NCBI GenBank assembly: GCA_019057795.1
Contig: JAHLWS010000052.1
Location: 1 to 64,000, forward strand
Source: Promethearchaeota archaeon
GTDB taxonomy: Archaea; Asgardarchaeota; Lokiarchaeia; Sigyniarchaeales; SOKP01
Length of the DNA stretch: 64,000 bases
Direction of reading: 5' to 3'
Part shown: positions 54,907-63,923 of the stretch, piece after piece
Numbering within the stretch: the first letter of the stretch is position 1
Layout: each line of letters opens with the position of its first letter
Notes under the pieces: model-generated
What the model was told of the DNA's origin: nothing
What the model saw: the letters and a program-made list of their open reading frames with translations, nothing else
Databases searched by the model: none
Position numbers and translations under genes: made by a program

Positions 54907-55377
54907 ATGTTGGATGAAAAATTAAAGAATCAAATTATAGATAAAGAAGTATATAAAACAAAAATAGCCAAAAAATATACCATATTTCTGGCACAATATC
55001 CTGAGATTTTTTCTGATTTAATTTCAGGCTCCATCTTTGATTTCGGCCTTTATGATTCAATTGAAACATACTATAAAGAATCTCCAGTAGATATGTTTAA
55101 TGTGCTTAGAAAAGGAAATGGAATTGAAATAAAACCAGGCGGAGCAGTTGATTCGGATTTACAATTAGCGCTCTCGGTAAGTGCGGTTAAAAAATTAATT
55201 CAAACGAAATCAAAAGTGGAATATGCAGAACTTTGCGGATCATTTTATAATGATCCAGATGATGAGAAAGGATGGATTGATTTTGTATTATATAAAAGAT
55301 CGCAAACTATAATCAACATGGGCTATGGAAAGTTTGCCCAGACTGCTGGTATCATCGAAGATTATAATAGTATTTAA
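54907..55377 (+). CDS. SCP2-like lipid-binding protein 1
   Basis: 156 residues, no membrane segment. The second half DSDLQLALSVSAVKKLIQTKSKVEYAELCG followed by GWIDFVLYKRSQTIINMGYG has the strand-helix pattern of the SCP2 sterol-carrier fold, with an N-terminal helical addition. It begins 18 bases after the reductase stop. It may carry the hydrophobic substrate for the neighbouring dehydrogenases; assignment is by pattern. Confidence 0.5.
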   Translation: MLDEKLKNQIIDKEVYKTKIAKKYTIFLAQYPEIFSDLISGSIFDFGLYDSIETYYKESPVDMFNVLRKGNGIEIKPGGAVDSDLQLALSVSAVKKLIQTKSKVEYAELCGSFYNDPDDEKGWIDFVLYKRSQTIINMGYGKFAQTAGIIEDYNSI

Positions 55378-55434
55378 AAATCTTCTTGATTGAATATTAG
55401 AAACATCAGTAAAATTAGAAAGGCAATTAAAAAT

Positions 55435-56928
55435 ATGACAAAAGTTCAAGAATTAGAAATAAAAAATAAATACACTGGGGAAGTTATAAGAACTATCCCT
55501 GCTGACACACCGGAAACAGTTCAAGCAAAAATAAAAAAAGTACATAAAAATCAACATTTATTAAGAGAAATGGACTTCTTTGAACGTGCTCAACTTCTCT
55601 CTAAATATGCAAGTAAAATGCGATTTAAAAAGAAAAAACTAAAAGATTTAGTTGTAGCAGAAGGAGGTTTACCGATCAAATATTCGGAATGGGAATTGAA
55701 CATTGTTCTAACAGGATTCAAATTTTGCGATTGGTATTATCAATTTATAGAAGACAGACCATTAACGGGTATTGAAGGAGAGAAAAATGTAATAATAAAA
55801 TATATTCCACACGGATTATCTGCTTGTATTTCTCCACGTAACACACCTATTAGCCTTCCCCTTTATCAGATGGGTGCTAATTATTTGGTAGGAAATGGTG
55901 TGATTGTTAAACCATCTACCGCATGCCCCTTAACCATGTTAGAAGCCTATTCCACCATGAAGGATATGGATTTTCCGGGTTTAGATGCATTAGATTTGGT
56001 TATAGCTCCCGGAGAATGGGCAGTAGACGAATTTCTTAAATCTCATTTAATCAAGATTATTATGACGGTTACCTCTTCACATACTGCAAAAGATATTCTT
56101 GTGAGATATGGAAGGATGCTGAAAAAAACTGCAGATAAATCAATGGGTGTCACAATGTATACTCAACCTTTCAAACAATTCTTCTTTGAGTGCGCAGGAA
56201 ATGATGCTGGAATAGTAATGAATGATGTTAATTTAGAAAAAGTAGCAAAATGGAATGCCGTGGCAAGTTACACCAATTCAGGTCAACAATGTTTCTCAAT
56301 GAAGCGAATTATAGTCCACCAAGATATATATGATGAGTATGTGGAGTGTTTAATAAAAGAAATTGAGAAATTAAAATATGGAGACCCCACAGATCCCACT
56401 GTTGATATTGGACCATTAGGAAGTCGACGTATACTAATGATGATGGAAGTGATGGTGGCTGATGCTAAAGAATATGGTGTTAAAATCTATACCGGAGCAG
56501 AAAAAATTGATACTGGCGAGGATTATGGATTGTTTTACAAACCAACTCTGGTTGAAATTAAACCAGAATTATGTGAAGATTTAACAAAAGCGCCGTTTTT
56601 GTGGAGAGAAGAGGCTTTTGGACCTGTCCGTTCTATTACTAAAGCCAAAGATATGAAAGATGCAATTAGATTAGCAAATGCAAGTAATTATGGTATGAGA
56701 GCAGTAGTCTACACTTCTAATTTGAACAACATTGAGGTTTTTAAGAATCAGTTAGAAGCTGCAAATATTTATATTAACGCAAGACCTATGCTTGTTGACA
56801 TTACGGTTTCTTTAGGAGGAATTAAAGATTCTGCTTATCCCGCAGGTTGCAAATATTATCCCCAAGAATTAGTTTATGGAAAATATATTTATGATGGTAC
56901 TCCGCTGAATTTAGAAAAAATTAAATAA
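55435..56928 (+). CDS. aldehyde dehydrogenase superfamily enzyme
   Basis: About 497 residues. IPHGLSACISPRNTPISLP (near 123-141) is the cofactor-loop region, FECAGNDAG (near 248-256) supplies the general-base Glu and SGQQCFSMKR (near 279-288) the catalytic Cys; WREEAFGPV near 391 is the conserved C-terminal motif. An ATG at 55435 has AAAGG upstream; a TTG at 55390 would add 15 residues. Oxidises an aldehyde, possibly a lipid aldehyde given its SCP2-like neighbours. Confidence 0.9.
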   Translation: MTKVQELEIKNKYTGEVIRTIPADTPETVQAKIKKVHKNQHLLREMDFFERAQLLSKYASKMRFKKKKLKDLVVAEGGLPIKYSEWELNIVLTGFKFCDWYYQFIEDRPLTGIEGEKNVIIKYIPHGLSACISPRNTPISLPLYQMGANYLVGNGVIVKPSTACPLTMLEAYSTMKDMDFPGLDALDLVIAPGEWAVDEFLKSHLIKIIMTVTSSHTAKDILVRYGRMLKKTADKSMGVTMYTQPFKQFFFECAGNDAGIVMNDVNLEKVAKWNAVASYTNSGQQCFSMKRIIVHQDIYDEYVECLIKEIEKLKYGDPTDPTVDIGPLGSRRILMMMEVMVADAKEYGVKIYTGAEKIDTGEDYGLFYKPTLVEIKPELCEDLTKAPFLWREEAFGPVRSITKAKDMKDAIRLANASNYGMRAVVYTSNLNNIEVFKNQLEAANIYINARPMLVDITVSLGGIKDSAYPAGCKYYPQELVYGKYIYDGTPLNLEKIK

Positions 56929-56940
56929 ATTTCATTCAAA

Positions 56941-57348
56941 ATGGAAGCTGAAGAATTATACACAAAATTAAAAGAATTTTTTCCAAATAAATTAGATTTA
57001 ATGAGACATCTACATGTGAATGCCTGCTGGGAGTATTATATCACTGAAAATTCCACCAACGATACCATTTTCAAACTACACTATTATTTATTCAAAAAGA
57101 ATGAAAATTCATTAGAGATGACAAAAGAGGTACCCGATATTAAAACAGATTTAGTTTTATATTTTACAGAAAAAGCTATTTTATATTTAATTGAAGGAAA
57201 TTCAAGCGCAGAAGAATATTATGCTCGGTATCATAAATTAATGAACAATCCTCAATCCGGCATCGAAGTGGACAGTAAAGTAAATAAACCTAGACTAAAG
57301 CTTTGGCAGATTGGATATAAAAAATGGCAAAAAGACTTTAAATTTTAA
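56941..57348 (+). CDS. SCP2-like lipid-binding protein 2
   Basis: 135 residues. TDLVLYFTEKAILYLIEGNSSAEEYYARY then PRLKLWQIGYKKWQKDFKF follow the SCP2 pattern (strand, helix with a Gly, helix, final strand). The gene starts 12 bases after the aldehyde dehydrogenase stop and ends the operon. The two SCP2-like proteins are not close in sequence, so they are unlikely to be a recent duplication. Confidence 0.45.
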   Translation: MEAEELYTKLKEFFPNKLDLMRHLHVNACWEYYITENSTNDTIFKLHYYLFKKNENSLEMTKEVPDIKTDLVLYFTEKAILYLIEGNSSAEEYYARYHKLMNNPQSGIEVDSKVNKPRLKLWQIGYKKWQKDFKF

Positions 57349-57487
57349 CTTCGCACGGTTAAGAAAAGAAAATAAAGACTAAGAATAAATCTTTTTAACA
57401 GTTTTTTATTCACCTTAAATTTCCTTTATTCTCTTATTTAAAAAATAAGAATATTAAAAATAGAATTTTATATTGATGATTATTATA

Positions 57488-58174
57488 TTAAAAAGAAGTA
57501 GTTTTAATTAGCTTCTTCTTTAAAGAAATGAAAATTATAGCAACAATAGCCACTATTGAAAATCCTATAAAATGAGTCCCAAAAGGGATAATCCGAAATG
57601 TTCCTTCCAGTTTTATTATAACTTGGTCAGATTCATCGGAGTATGTTTCAACTGCAAGAATTCCTCTCGTATCATATTCCTTTTCCCATAGATAATCTTT
57701 TCCAGTATCACTTACTGCTTGCTTAAATATTGAAAAACCATCTCTATAATATTCTGATGGTAAAAATCCTACAACTTCTGTGAGATAATCCTCCAAAGGA
57801 GTGAGACAGAATATAGATTCTTCATAGAGTTCTGGATTCTTAAATATGTGTAGAGTTATATCTTTTCCACTCAATCCCCAATCGGTTTTGTAATCCCAAA
57901 ATTCTATCCTTATCACATAAGAAATGGTAGCTTCAGAAATTTCCCTGATAATCATTCTATTTTGATCCCCTAACTCAAAATTTGGGTCAAATCCAAAGAT
58001 TTCTCTAAATCTTGTTAAATCTAATTCAGTAATCTCCCAAATCAATTCTGTTCCCTCATTAAAACTCACTGAATACCCATAATCTTGTGCTTTAGTATTT
58101 AAATTAAGGCATGTGCTAAATATAAAGAAATTTAGCAAAACAATTGAGCAAATAATTTTATGTTTTTGTTTCAC
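57488..58174 (-). CDS. exported type I membrane protein, unknown
   Basis: 228 residues. An N-terminal signal peptide (IICSIVLLNFFIFSTCLNL, cleaved perhaps near 29) leads to an extracytoplasmic region of beta-rich sequence (GTELIWEITELDLTRF), and a C-terminal helix (GFSIVAIVAIIFISL) ends with a short Lys-rich cytosolic tail. The start is GTG at 58174. Such single-helix surface proteins are common in Asgard archaea. Function unknown; monocistronic. Confidence 0.55.
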   Translation of the reverse strand: MKQKHKIICSIVLLNFFIFSTCLNLNTKAQDYGYSVSFNEGTELIWEITELDLTRFREIFGFDPNFELGDQNRMIIREISEATISYVIRIEFWDYKTDWGLSGKDITLHIFKNPELYEESIFCLTPLEDYLTEVVGFLPSEYYRDGFSIFKQAVSDTGKDYLWEKEYDTRGILAVETYSDESDQVIIKLEGTFRIIPFGTHFIGFSIVAIVAIIFISLKKKLIKTTSF

Positions 58175-58409
58175 TTTACCATCAAAAAGTATTTACTTAA
58201 AATTTTTACAATAGAATATCTTAAATAATAAATTGAAAAATAAATATTTTCTTTAATTTAAAAATTTGATTTAAGATTTTCGTATCTGTTTAAAATACAA
58301 CAAAACTTGCAATTATCCAAAATACCTCAATTAAATAATATATATCAATAACAATATTTATTTTCGATTTAATATTGAAAACATTTAATTCAATTAAGGT
58401 GAAAAAAAT

Positions 58410-59840
58410 TTGAATAAAGAAGAAATTTGTTTTATGCCAGCTTACGAGATGTTAGAAAAAATTAAGACGCAAGAACTGACATCTACTGAAATTACTGAAA
58501 CTATAATTGAAAGAATTGAAAGAATCAATCCTATAATAAATGCTTATTGTACTCCTACTTTTGAATTAGCAAGAGAAACTGCCAAAAAAGCAGATGAAAT
58601 AGTTAAAAAAGGTGAAAAATTAGGATTATTACATGGAATTCCTACTTCAATTAAAGATCTAATGCTATTAAAAGGGATTAGAACTACTTATGGTTCATTG
58701 TTGCACGAGAATTTTATTCCTGAAGATGATGAAATTGTTGTAAAACGATTGAAAAAAGCAGGGTGTGTTATACTAGGAAAAACAAATACACCTGAATTCG
58801 GACATGTCGCTCTTACAAATAATAAGATTTTTGGAGAAACAAAGAATCCATGGGATAGAGAGACAAATTCTGGAGGATCAAGTGGTGGAGCGGCAGCTTC
58901 AGTTGCAGCGGGAATTGGACCTTTAGCTTTAGGGTCAGATGGAGGAGGTTCAATTAGGGTTCCCAGCAGTTGTTGTGGAGTTTATGGGTTAAAACCGACA
59001 TTTGGACGCATTCCTCGATATCCACATGATACCATTACATTTTGGTCAATGGATCATTATGGACCGATTGTTAGATACGTGAAAGATGCTGCTTTAATGT
59101 TAAATGTAATGAAAGGTTATCATCCTGCTGATAAAAATTCTTTAACTGACGATAACATCGATTATGTAAAAATACTTGAAGAAAAACCTAAAAAAACAAA
59201 GATTGGTTATTCAATGACCTTAGGTTTTGGGAAAGCTCTTGAAGATGAAGTTAAAGAGAGCATTCTTGATGGTATTCAAAAGTTTGAACAATATGATTGG
59301 GATGTAGAAGAAGCTAAATTAAAAATAAAAAACCCAGGATCGGCATTTAAAACTTTTGCTAGTATAGGTTACGCCTATGACTTGCAAAAAGCTTATAATA
59401 ATAGATTTGAAGATCTTTGCCCAGATTTAATTTCTATAATAAAACTAGGACTAGATACTAGTTCTATGAATATTGGGAAAGCTAGAGAACAAAGAAAGCG
59501 AGTTTACGAAGTCATGTATCAATATTTTAGGAATTATGATGTACTGATTACACCGACAACGCCCTGCCCTGCCTTTAAACCCGGCTGGTCAGAATCAGGG
59601 ACAACATTTCCAACAATAGGTAAAAAAACATTAAGTACTATGGATTGGATAATGTATACATTTCCTTTTAATATGACAGGGTTGCCAGCTGCTTCAATTC
59701 CATCTGGTTGGACTAATTCTGGTTTACCAATTGGAATGCAAATTGTTGGTAAGCGCTATGACGAAAGAACAGTTCTTCAAGTCTCAAAAGCTTTTGAAGA
59801 TATTGCTCCATGGCAAGATAAAAAACCACAATTCAATTAA
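58410..59840 (+). CDS. amidase signature family hydrolase
   Basis: 476 residues. The Ser-cisSer-Lys triad is visible: Lys in TSIKDL near 80, the Gly/Ser-rich GGSSGGAAASVAAG near 151-164 and the nucleophile in DGGGSIRVPSS near 172-182. The rest (GVYGLKPTFGRIP, PTTPCPAF, GLPAASIPSGW, LPIGMQIVGKRYDE) follows the family. It lacks the partner genes of GatCAB, so a stand-alone amidase (nitrile/amide, or fatty-acid amide) is likelier. TTG 58410 with AAGG eleven bases upstream is the likely start. Confidence 0.88.
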   Translation: MNKEEICFMPAYEMLEKIKTQELTSTEITETIIERIERINPIINAYCTPTFELARETAKKADEIVKKGEKLGLLHGIPTSIKDLMLLKGIRTTYGSLLHENFIPEDDEIVVKRLKKAGCVILGKTNTPEFGHVALTNNKIFGETKNPWDRETNSGGSSGGAAASVAAGIGPLALGSDGGGSIRVPSSCCGVYGLKPTFGRIPRYPHDTITFWSMDHYGPIVRYVKDAALMLNVMKGYHPADKNSLTDDNIDYVKILEEKPKKTKIGYSMTLGFGKALEDEVKESILDGIQKFEQYDWDVEEAKLKIKNPGSAFKTFASIGYAYDLQKAYNNRFEDLCPDLISIIKLGLDTSSMNIGKAREQRKRVYEVMYQYFRNYDVLITPTTPCPAFKPGWSESGTTFPTIGKKTLSTMDWIMYTFPFNMTGLPAASIPSGWTNSGLPIGMQIVGKRYDERTVLQVSKAFEDIAPWQDKKPQFN

Positions 59841-59864
59841 TTATAATATTACTTTCTTTTTTTT

Positions 59865-60965
59865 TTAAAATGACTTCATATTTGATGTTGTAATATAAGT
59901 AGAGTCGCCAATAGTTATATCATTTTTTATTAAATCTTCTAAAATTGAGTAATCACCGATAATACTGTTAGAAGAGATAATTTTCTTCAATAAGACGCCA
60001 TCTCCTATTACTGATTCGGAGAGAATACATTTTTCTAATTCTATATCGTCCCCAATCGAAACATTTGGACCTATAATTGAATTTTTAATTCTTACATTTT
60101 CTCCAATAAACACAGGAGGTACTATTTTTGAGTCTACTATATTTCCTGATTTGAACATGCTTTCGTAAAGAGGATCTTTTAATTTACTCTCAGACAATAA
60201 ATAACGATTTCCCTCAAGTAATGTTTCTGGCCTTCCAAAATCTAAGATCTCTTTCTGCATCACGCTACCCTTAAGCTTTATCCCCTCTTCTATAAGTTGT
60301 TCGATTATGGGTGTAAATTGATGTTCTTTTCCATTTACTATCTTGATCTTACTCTGTTCCTCTAAAAGCTCAAATAATCTCGAAATGGATTTCTTTCCAA
60401 AAAGATAAGCACCGGAAACGGCATAATCAGAAATGTGAACTTGTGGTTTTTCAACAATTTTAGTTATAAAATCATTAGTGTCTAATACTGTAACACCATA
60501 GAATTGAGGGTTCTCAACCTTTTTAATATTAATAACTCCATCGCAATTTCCTTGATGATAAGTTAATAAAATAGAAGAATATTCTTCCATTGGTAGTCTA
60601 TCACTTAAAAATATAAAACAATCGTCGTCAATAGCAAAGTCCTTAGCTAATAATATTGCGTCTCCAAGACCGCTGAAAAAAGGCGTATCAGCCGAAAATC
60701 CTAGAGGTTTCTGTTCGATAAATTGAAGTTTGAAATAATCTGAAAAGTGTTCAATTAAGTATTCAGAAATCTGCCTCTTTTTATACCCTACTATAAAAAC
60801 TATAACGGTTCCTTTAGGAAAAGTACTTTTTAACTTTATAAGTATGTGATCGATTAGCCTTTTTCCAGCAACTTTTAGAAAAGCTTTGGGTTTTGAATAA
60901 GTAAAGGGTTGTAATCGTTTTCCAACGCCTGCAATTGGGCAAATTATTTTCAACTTTAACATCAA
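59865..60965 (-). CDS. sugar-phosphate nucleotidyltransferase with left-handed beta-helix
   Basis: 366 residues. The N-terminal nucleotidyltransferase has PIAGVGKRLQPFTYSKPKAFLKVAGKRL near 9-36 (Gly-rich loop with Arg, then Lys) and FLSDRLP near 99-105 (metal Asp). From about 270 hexapeptide repeats (VRIKNSIIGPNVSIGDDI and following) form a left-handed beta-helix. This is the plan of UDP/dTDP-glucose or GlcNAc pyrophosphorylases. The sugar is not determined. It overlaps the preceding gene by four bases and so is translated after it. Confidence 0.83.
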   Translation of the reverse strand: MMLKLKIICPIAGVGKRLQPFTYSKPKAFLKVAGKRLIDHILIKLKSTFPKGTVIVFIVGYKKRQISEYLIEHFSDYFKLQFIEQKPLGFSADTPFFSGLGDAILLAKDFAIDDDCFIFLSDRLPMEEYSSILLTYHQGNCDGVINIKKVENPQFYGVTVLDTNDFITKIVEKPQVHISDYAVSGAYLFGKKSISRLFELLEEQSKIKIVNGKEHQFTPIIEQLIEEGIKLKGSVMQKEILDFGRPETLLEGNRYLLSESKLKDPLYESMFKSGNIVDSKIVPPVFIGENVRIKNSIIGPNVSIGDDIELEKCILSESVIGDGVLLKKIISSNSIIGDYSILEDLIKNDITIGDSTYITTSNMKSF

Positions 60966-61492
60966 CTATCTAATATTTCTCTTAAAATTTCATAATATTC
61001 CGCTTCTTTTAATTTTTCTTTTACTAGAGTTTTTAATTTTCTTAAATAATAGTTATCTGAAGTCGTTTTCGTCGTGTTTTTGAGTTTCTTATTTAAAGCT
61101 ATTCTCGTTTTTTCATCTAAAAAATTGACCGGAATAGATTTATAATTATTAATCAAGTTTTTTTTATTAAATTCTCCCGAAGCTTCTTTTTGTTGTTTCA
61201 AACTGGCAGTAAGAATTAGATATAAATTTGCGACCCATGTTTCTATTCTTTCTAAATCTCCTTTTATATAAGATCTATTAATTAACCAATCCTTAAACTC
61301 AATAACACTGTTCAAAAATTCCGTTCTTTTATCTTTTTTATTACTTGCGTTTACATTCTTCTGTACTATTTTACGAATCTTTTGAACTTTTAAATCTTTT
61401 CTTTCTTCTTTAGACAATTTGGCGTATGTGTCCTCTCTTAATTTTTTTTCCTCAGCGGTATCTTTATCGTCCAGCCATTTATCCATTGACAT
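60962..61492 (-). CDS. unknown charged helical protein
   Basis: 176 residues, soluble, strongly Lys/Glu-rich, mostly helix with probable coiled-coil segments (AEEKKLREDTYAKLSKEERKDLK; YYLRKLKTLVKEKLKEAEYY). No motif recognised. Translational coupling by a 4-base overlap to the nucleotidyltransferase gene suggests a functional link. Confidence 0.5.
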   Translation of the reverse strand: MSMDKWLDDKDTAEEKKLREDTYAKLSKEERKDLKVQKIRKIVQKNVNASNKKDKRTEFLNSVIEFKDWLINRSYIKGDLERIETWVANLYLILTASLKQQKEASGEFNKKNLINNYKSIPVNFLDEKTRIALNKKLKNTTKTTSDNYYLRKLKTLVKEKLKEAEYYEILREILDS

Positions 61493-61623
61493 TATTCTAA
61501 TAATAATTAAAGTTTGATTTTAAAAATTACTTATCTATTAAATAATTAATATAAAGAAAAAATTCCGTTTTAAATTCTGAGAGAGATAGTTTAATATTGA
61601 TTTAAGTTATTAATATATATAGA

Positions 61624-62403
61624 ATGAGAGTAAAAGGAGTGATATTTGATTTTGGTTTTACATTGTTTTCCTTTGAGAATCCGTCAATTGAAAAATATTA
61701 CGATTGCTTTAATCGTGGATTATTGAAAACACTTGATATTCTAAAACAAGAGAAAATTATAGAAGAAAAAGAAAAAATTATAGATAATTTTATTAAAATC
61801 TTCAATAGAAAAAGAAATATCTTTTTTAAATCGTCATTAAAAACGAAGGAAGAATTTCCAACTACACTATTATTCAAAAGCGTGTTAACTGCGTTAAAAG
61901 AAAGAGGATATAGTATTAAAGACGAGAATGTTAAAGAAGAGTTTATAGAAAATTTAGCTGAAATTTATCATTCTTGTGAAGAGGAAGAATGGAAACCCTA
62001 TAAAGAAACGAGATATACCTTAGAATCACTATCTAAATCCTCGTACTTAAAAATAGGTCTTATTTCAAATCATCCAAACCATAAAACTATAAAAAACTTG
62101 CTCAAAAATAATGAAATGAAGCATTATTTCGATGCAATCGTTACTTCTGCAAAATTTGGTAAAAGAAAACCCAATCCGGATATTTTTTTTCATACATTAA
62201 AGAAAATGGGATTAAATAAAGACGATGCAAAGGATTGTATGATGGTGGGTGATGAAGCTGCCGACGCTGTTGGCGCTTACAGAGCAGGCATGCAACTCAT
62301 CTTAAAGGAAAGAGAATACGAATTTCCCTTTGAAAGAGAAATTAATTTGCCAAATTTAATAAAAATAAAATCGATTAAAGAAGTATTAAACTACATAGAA
62401 TAG
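61624..62403 (+). CDS. HAD superfamily hydrolase
   Basis: 259 residues. Motif I is FDFGFTLF near 8-15, keeping the nucleophile Asp but with Gly in place of the +2 Asp; motif II Ser in IGLISNHPNHK near 150-160; the Lys in KFGKRKPNPDIF near 178-189; motif IV MVGDEAADAVGA near 206-217. The C1 cap lies near 20-110. The +2 Gly is found in a minority of HAD phosphatases and might lower or change the reaction. Monocistronic. Confidence 0.8.
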   Translation: MRVKGVIFDFGFTLFSFENPSIEKYYDCFNRGLLKTLDILKQEKIIEEKEKIIDNFIKIFNRKRNIFFKSSLKTKEEFPTTLLFKSVLTALKERGYSIKDENVKEEFIENLAEIYHSCEEEEWKPYKETRYTLESLSKSSYLKIGLISNHPNHKTIKNLLKNNEMKHYFDAIVTSAKFGKRKPNPDIFFHTLKKMGLNKDDAKDCMMVGDEAADAVGAYRAGMQLILKEREYEFPFEREINLPNLIKIKSIKEVLNYIE

Positions 62404-62741
62404 ATATAAAGTAGCCCAGAGGGGAATTATTCCTTCTTAAAGAATTTTTGAGAAGATTGAACCCCTGATCACTGGGTTTCTGTCTATAAACATAGTTAAG
62501 CATCACTTTAAGTTTTTTACCAGCTTGAGCGTACCCACCCATCATTTCTTCGAATTGAGTATAACCGCCCAGCACATTGGCAAGCACGGCGTACAGAGAT
62601 TGATGGGCCAAACCCTAGTTTCGATTTCACCAAGATTAATTTTGGGGCAATCTCCAAAAATATATATTGTAATTTTAGATATACAATGCAAATAGTTAAA
62701 ATTATCGTGAAATTATTAAAAAAAATTTGCATCTTAATTTT
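62404..62741. other. 338-base region with decayed coding sequence
   Basis: Between the HAD gene and the leftward unknown gene. The stretch 62420-62640 is richer in G+C and reads best on the minus strand; no complete gene with a plausible start is present. The remainder is AT-rich, presumably the promoter area. Confidence 0.45.
62420..62611 (-). pseudogene. remnant ORF, origin unknown
   Basis: The minus-strand frame reads SLYAVLANVLGGYTQFEEMM and GGYAQAGKKLKVMLNYVYRQKP in a G+C-richer setting than its neighbours; an in-frame TAG lies a few codons upstream and the sequence ends in low-complexity AT DNA. The Gly/Ala/Leu-rich text does not look like the surrounding proteins. It may be the tail of a lost mobile or viral gene. 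Confidence 0.4.
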
Positions 62742-63923
62742 TTAACTATCAGTAAAAAAACTACCTCCAAAGCCTTCTTCCCAATCGAAAATGGATCTTA
62801 ATTCGTAATCGAGATCAATGGAATTTGGGAATACTTTGATTCGATTAAATACATCTTCGTTATGAAAAATGTTAATTTTTTTTTTTTTTTTTATTTCAGT
62901 ATATAATCTTAAGGTAAGATTCATTATAACCTCATCAAGGCTATATTTTTTTAAGATTAAATCTAGAAATTCAATTGGTACATATTCAGAAGATTTACTA
63001 TGAAACGCTATACATATAAGAATATTCTTTAAAACTAGGAGATTATCTGCTTGACCAAACCAGATTTTAAATTTATGATAAGAGATCTTGTTTACAAGAT
63101 TTAATCTTAAAATAAATTCAGATATTGCTATTTTTTCCTCATAGGGTCGAGTTAGCAGAATAAGATCAATTTTTTCCAACCAATATTCTATATCATTTGG
63201 AAGTTTGTCTGGTTTTTTTTCATAATATAATCCTAAAAGATGAATTAAATAAGAAATATCATTGGGATATATCTTTCTTGAATAAATTTCTTGGTCTTCA
63301 TCCAAAATCTCCATACTCTGCTCCAAGAGTTTTTTTAAGATTCCAATATGATCATATTTGTAAAGAATTAATCCAATCAATTTAATCGGAAAAAATAATC
63401 TAATAAATTTAATAATTTTATTAATAACTATGTTGGATTTGCCTTTCAATTTAAAAAAGTTCATCTTTGTAAGTCTATAAATAAGATATTTAATCATACG
63501 AACAGAGTAAAGGAATTCTTCATTTTCCAATATTTCTTTTTTTTGTTTAATAATATCTCCTCTTAAATCTTCATTTTTAGAATCATCTAATTGATCCAAT
63601 GAATTATGGACATGATCCCATTTCTCTAATTCTGAATTGAGTTTATTGTACATTTCTTTTGCAAAATCATAACATTTAGATAACCAACTCCAATTGAATT
63701 CTAAAAAATATTTAGGAAATTCGTTGCTGGCAAAATCTAAGATATTTTTATTAATTTTAAATTTAGTATCTTTACTTTTAATAAGATCTTCAATTTCCTC
63801 AATAAATTCAGGATTGTTTAACTTAAAATTAACTAAAATTAAATATTTTAAAAGGGCATCTTCATTAAAAATGATTCCTTGTAATTCTAAAGCTTTAGAA
63901 ATCTTTTCAGCCATATTTTTCAA
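62742..63923 (-). CDS. unknown helical protein
   Basis: 393 residues, all-helical by appearance with Leu/Ile/Lys/Glu-rich segments of 25-40 residues (MKNMAEKISKALELQGIIFN; EFLYSVRMIKYLIYRLTKMNF). No catalytic or metal motif and no membrane helix that is clearly long enough. A run of five Lys near residue 350 is coded by a run of more than 15 A. I do not recognise the family. It begins 77 bases before the window end, so upstream context is missing. Confidence 0.5.
   Translation of the reverse strand: MKNMAEKISKALELQGIIFNEDALLKYLILVNFKLNNPEFIEEIEDLIKSKDTKFKINKNILDFASNEFPKYFLEFNWSWLSKCYDFAKEMYNKLNSELEKWDHVHNSLDQLDDSKNEDLRGDIIKQKKEILENEEFLYSVRMIKYLIYRLTKMNFFKLKGKSNIVINKIIKFIRLFFPIKLIGLILYKYDHIGILKKLLEQSMEILDEDQEIYSRKIYPNDISYLIHLLGLYYEKKPDKLPNDIEYWLEKIDLILLTRPYEEKIAISEFILRLNLVNKISYHKFKIWFGQADNLLVLKNILICIAFHSKSSEYVPIEFLDLILKKYSLDEVIMNLTLRLYTEIKKKKKINIFHNEDVFNRIKVFPNSIDLDYELRSIFDWEEGFGGSFFTDS

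Noticed and set aside
58410..59840. GatA subunit of the amidotransferase
   Set aside because: The amidase core is present, but no gatB or gatC gene is near and the C-terminal region fits stand-alone amidases.
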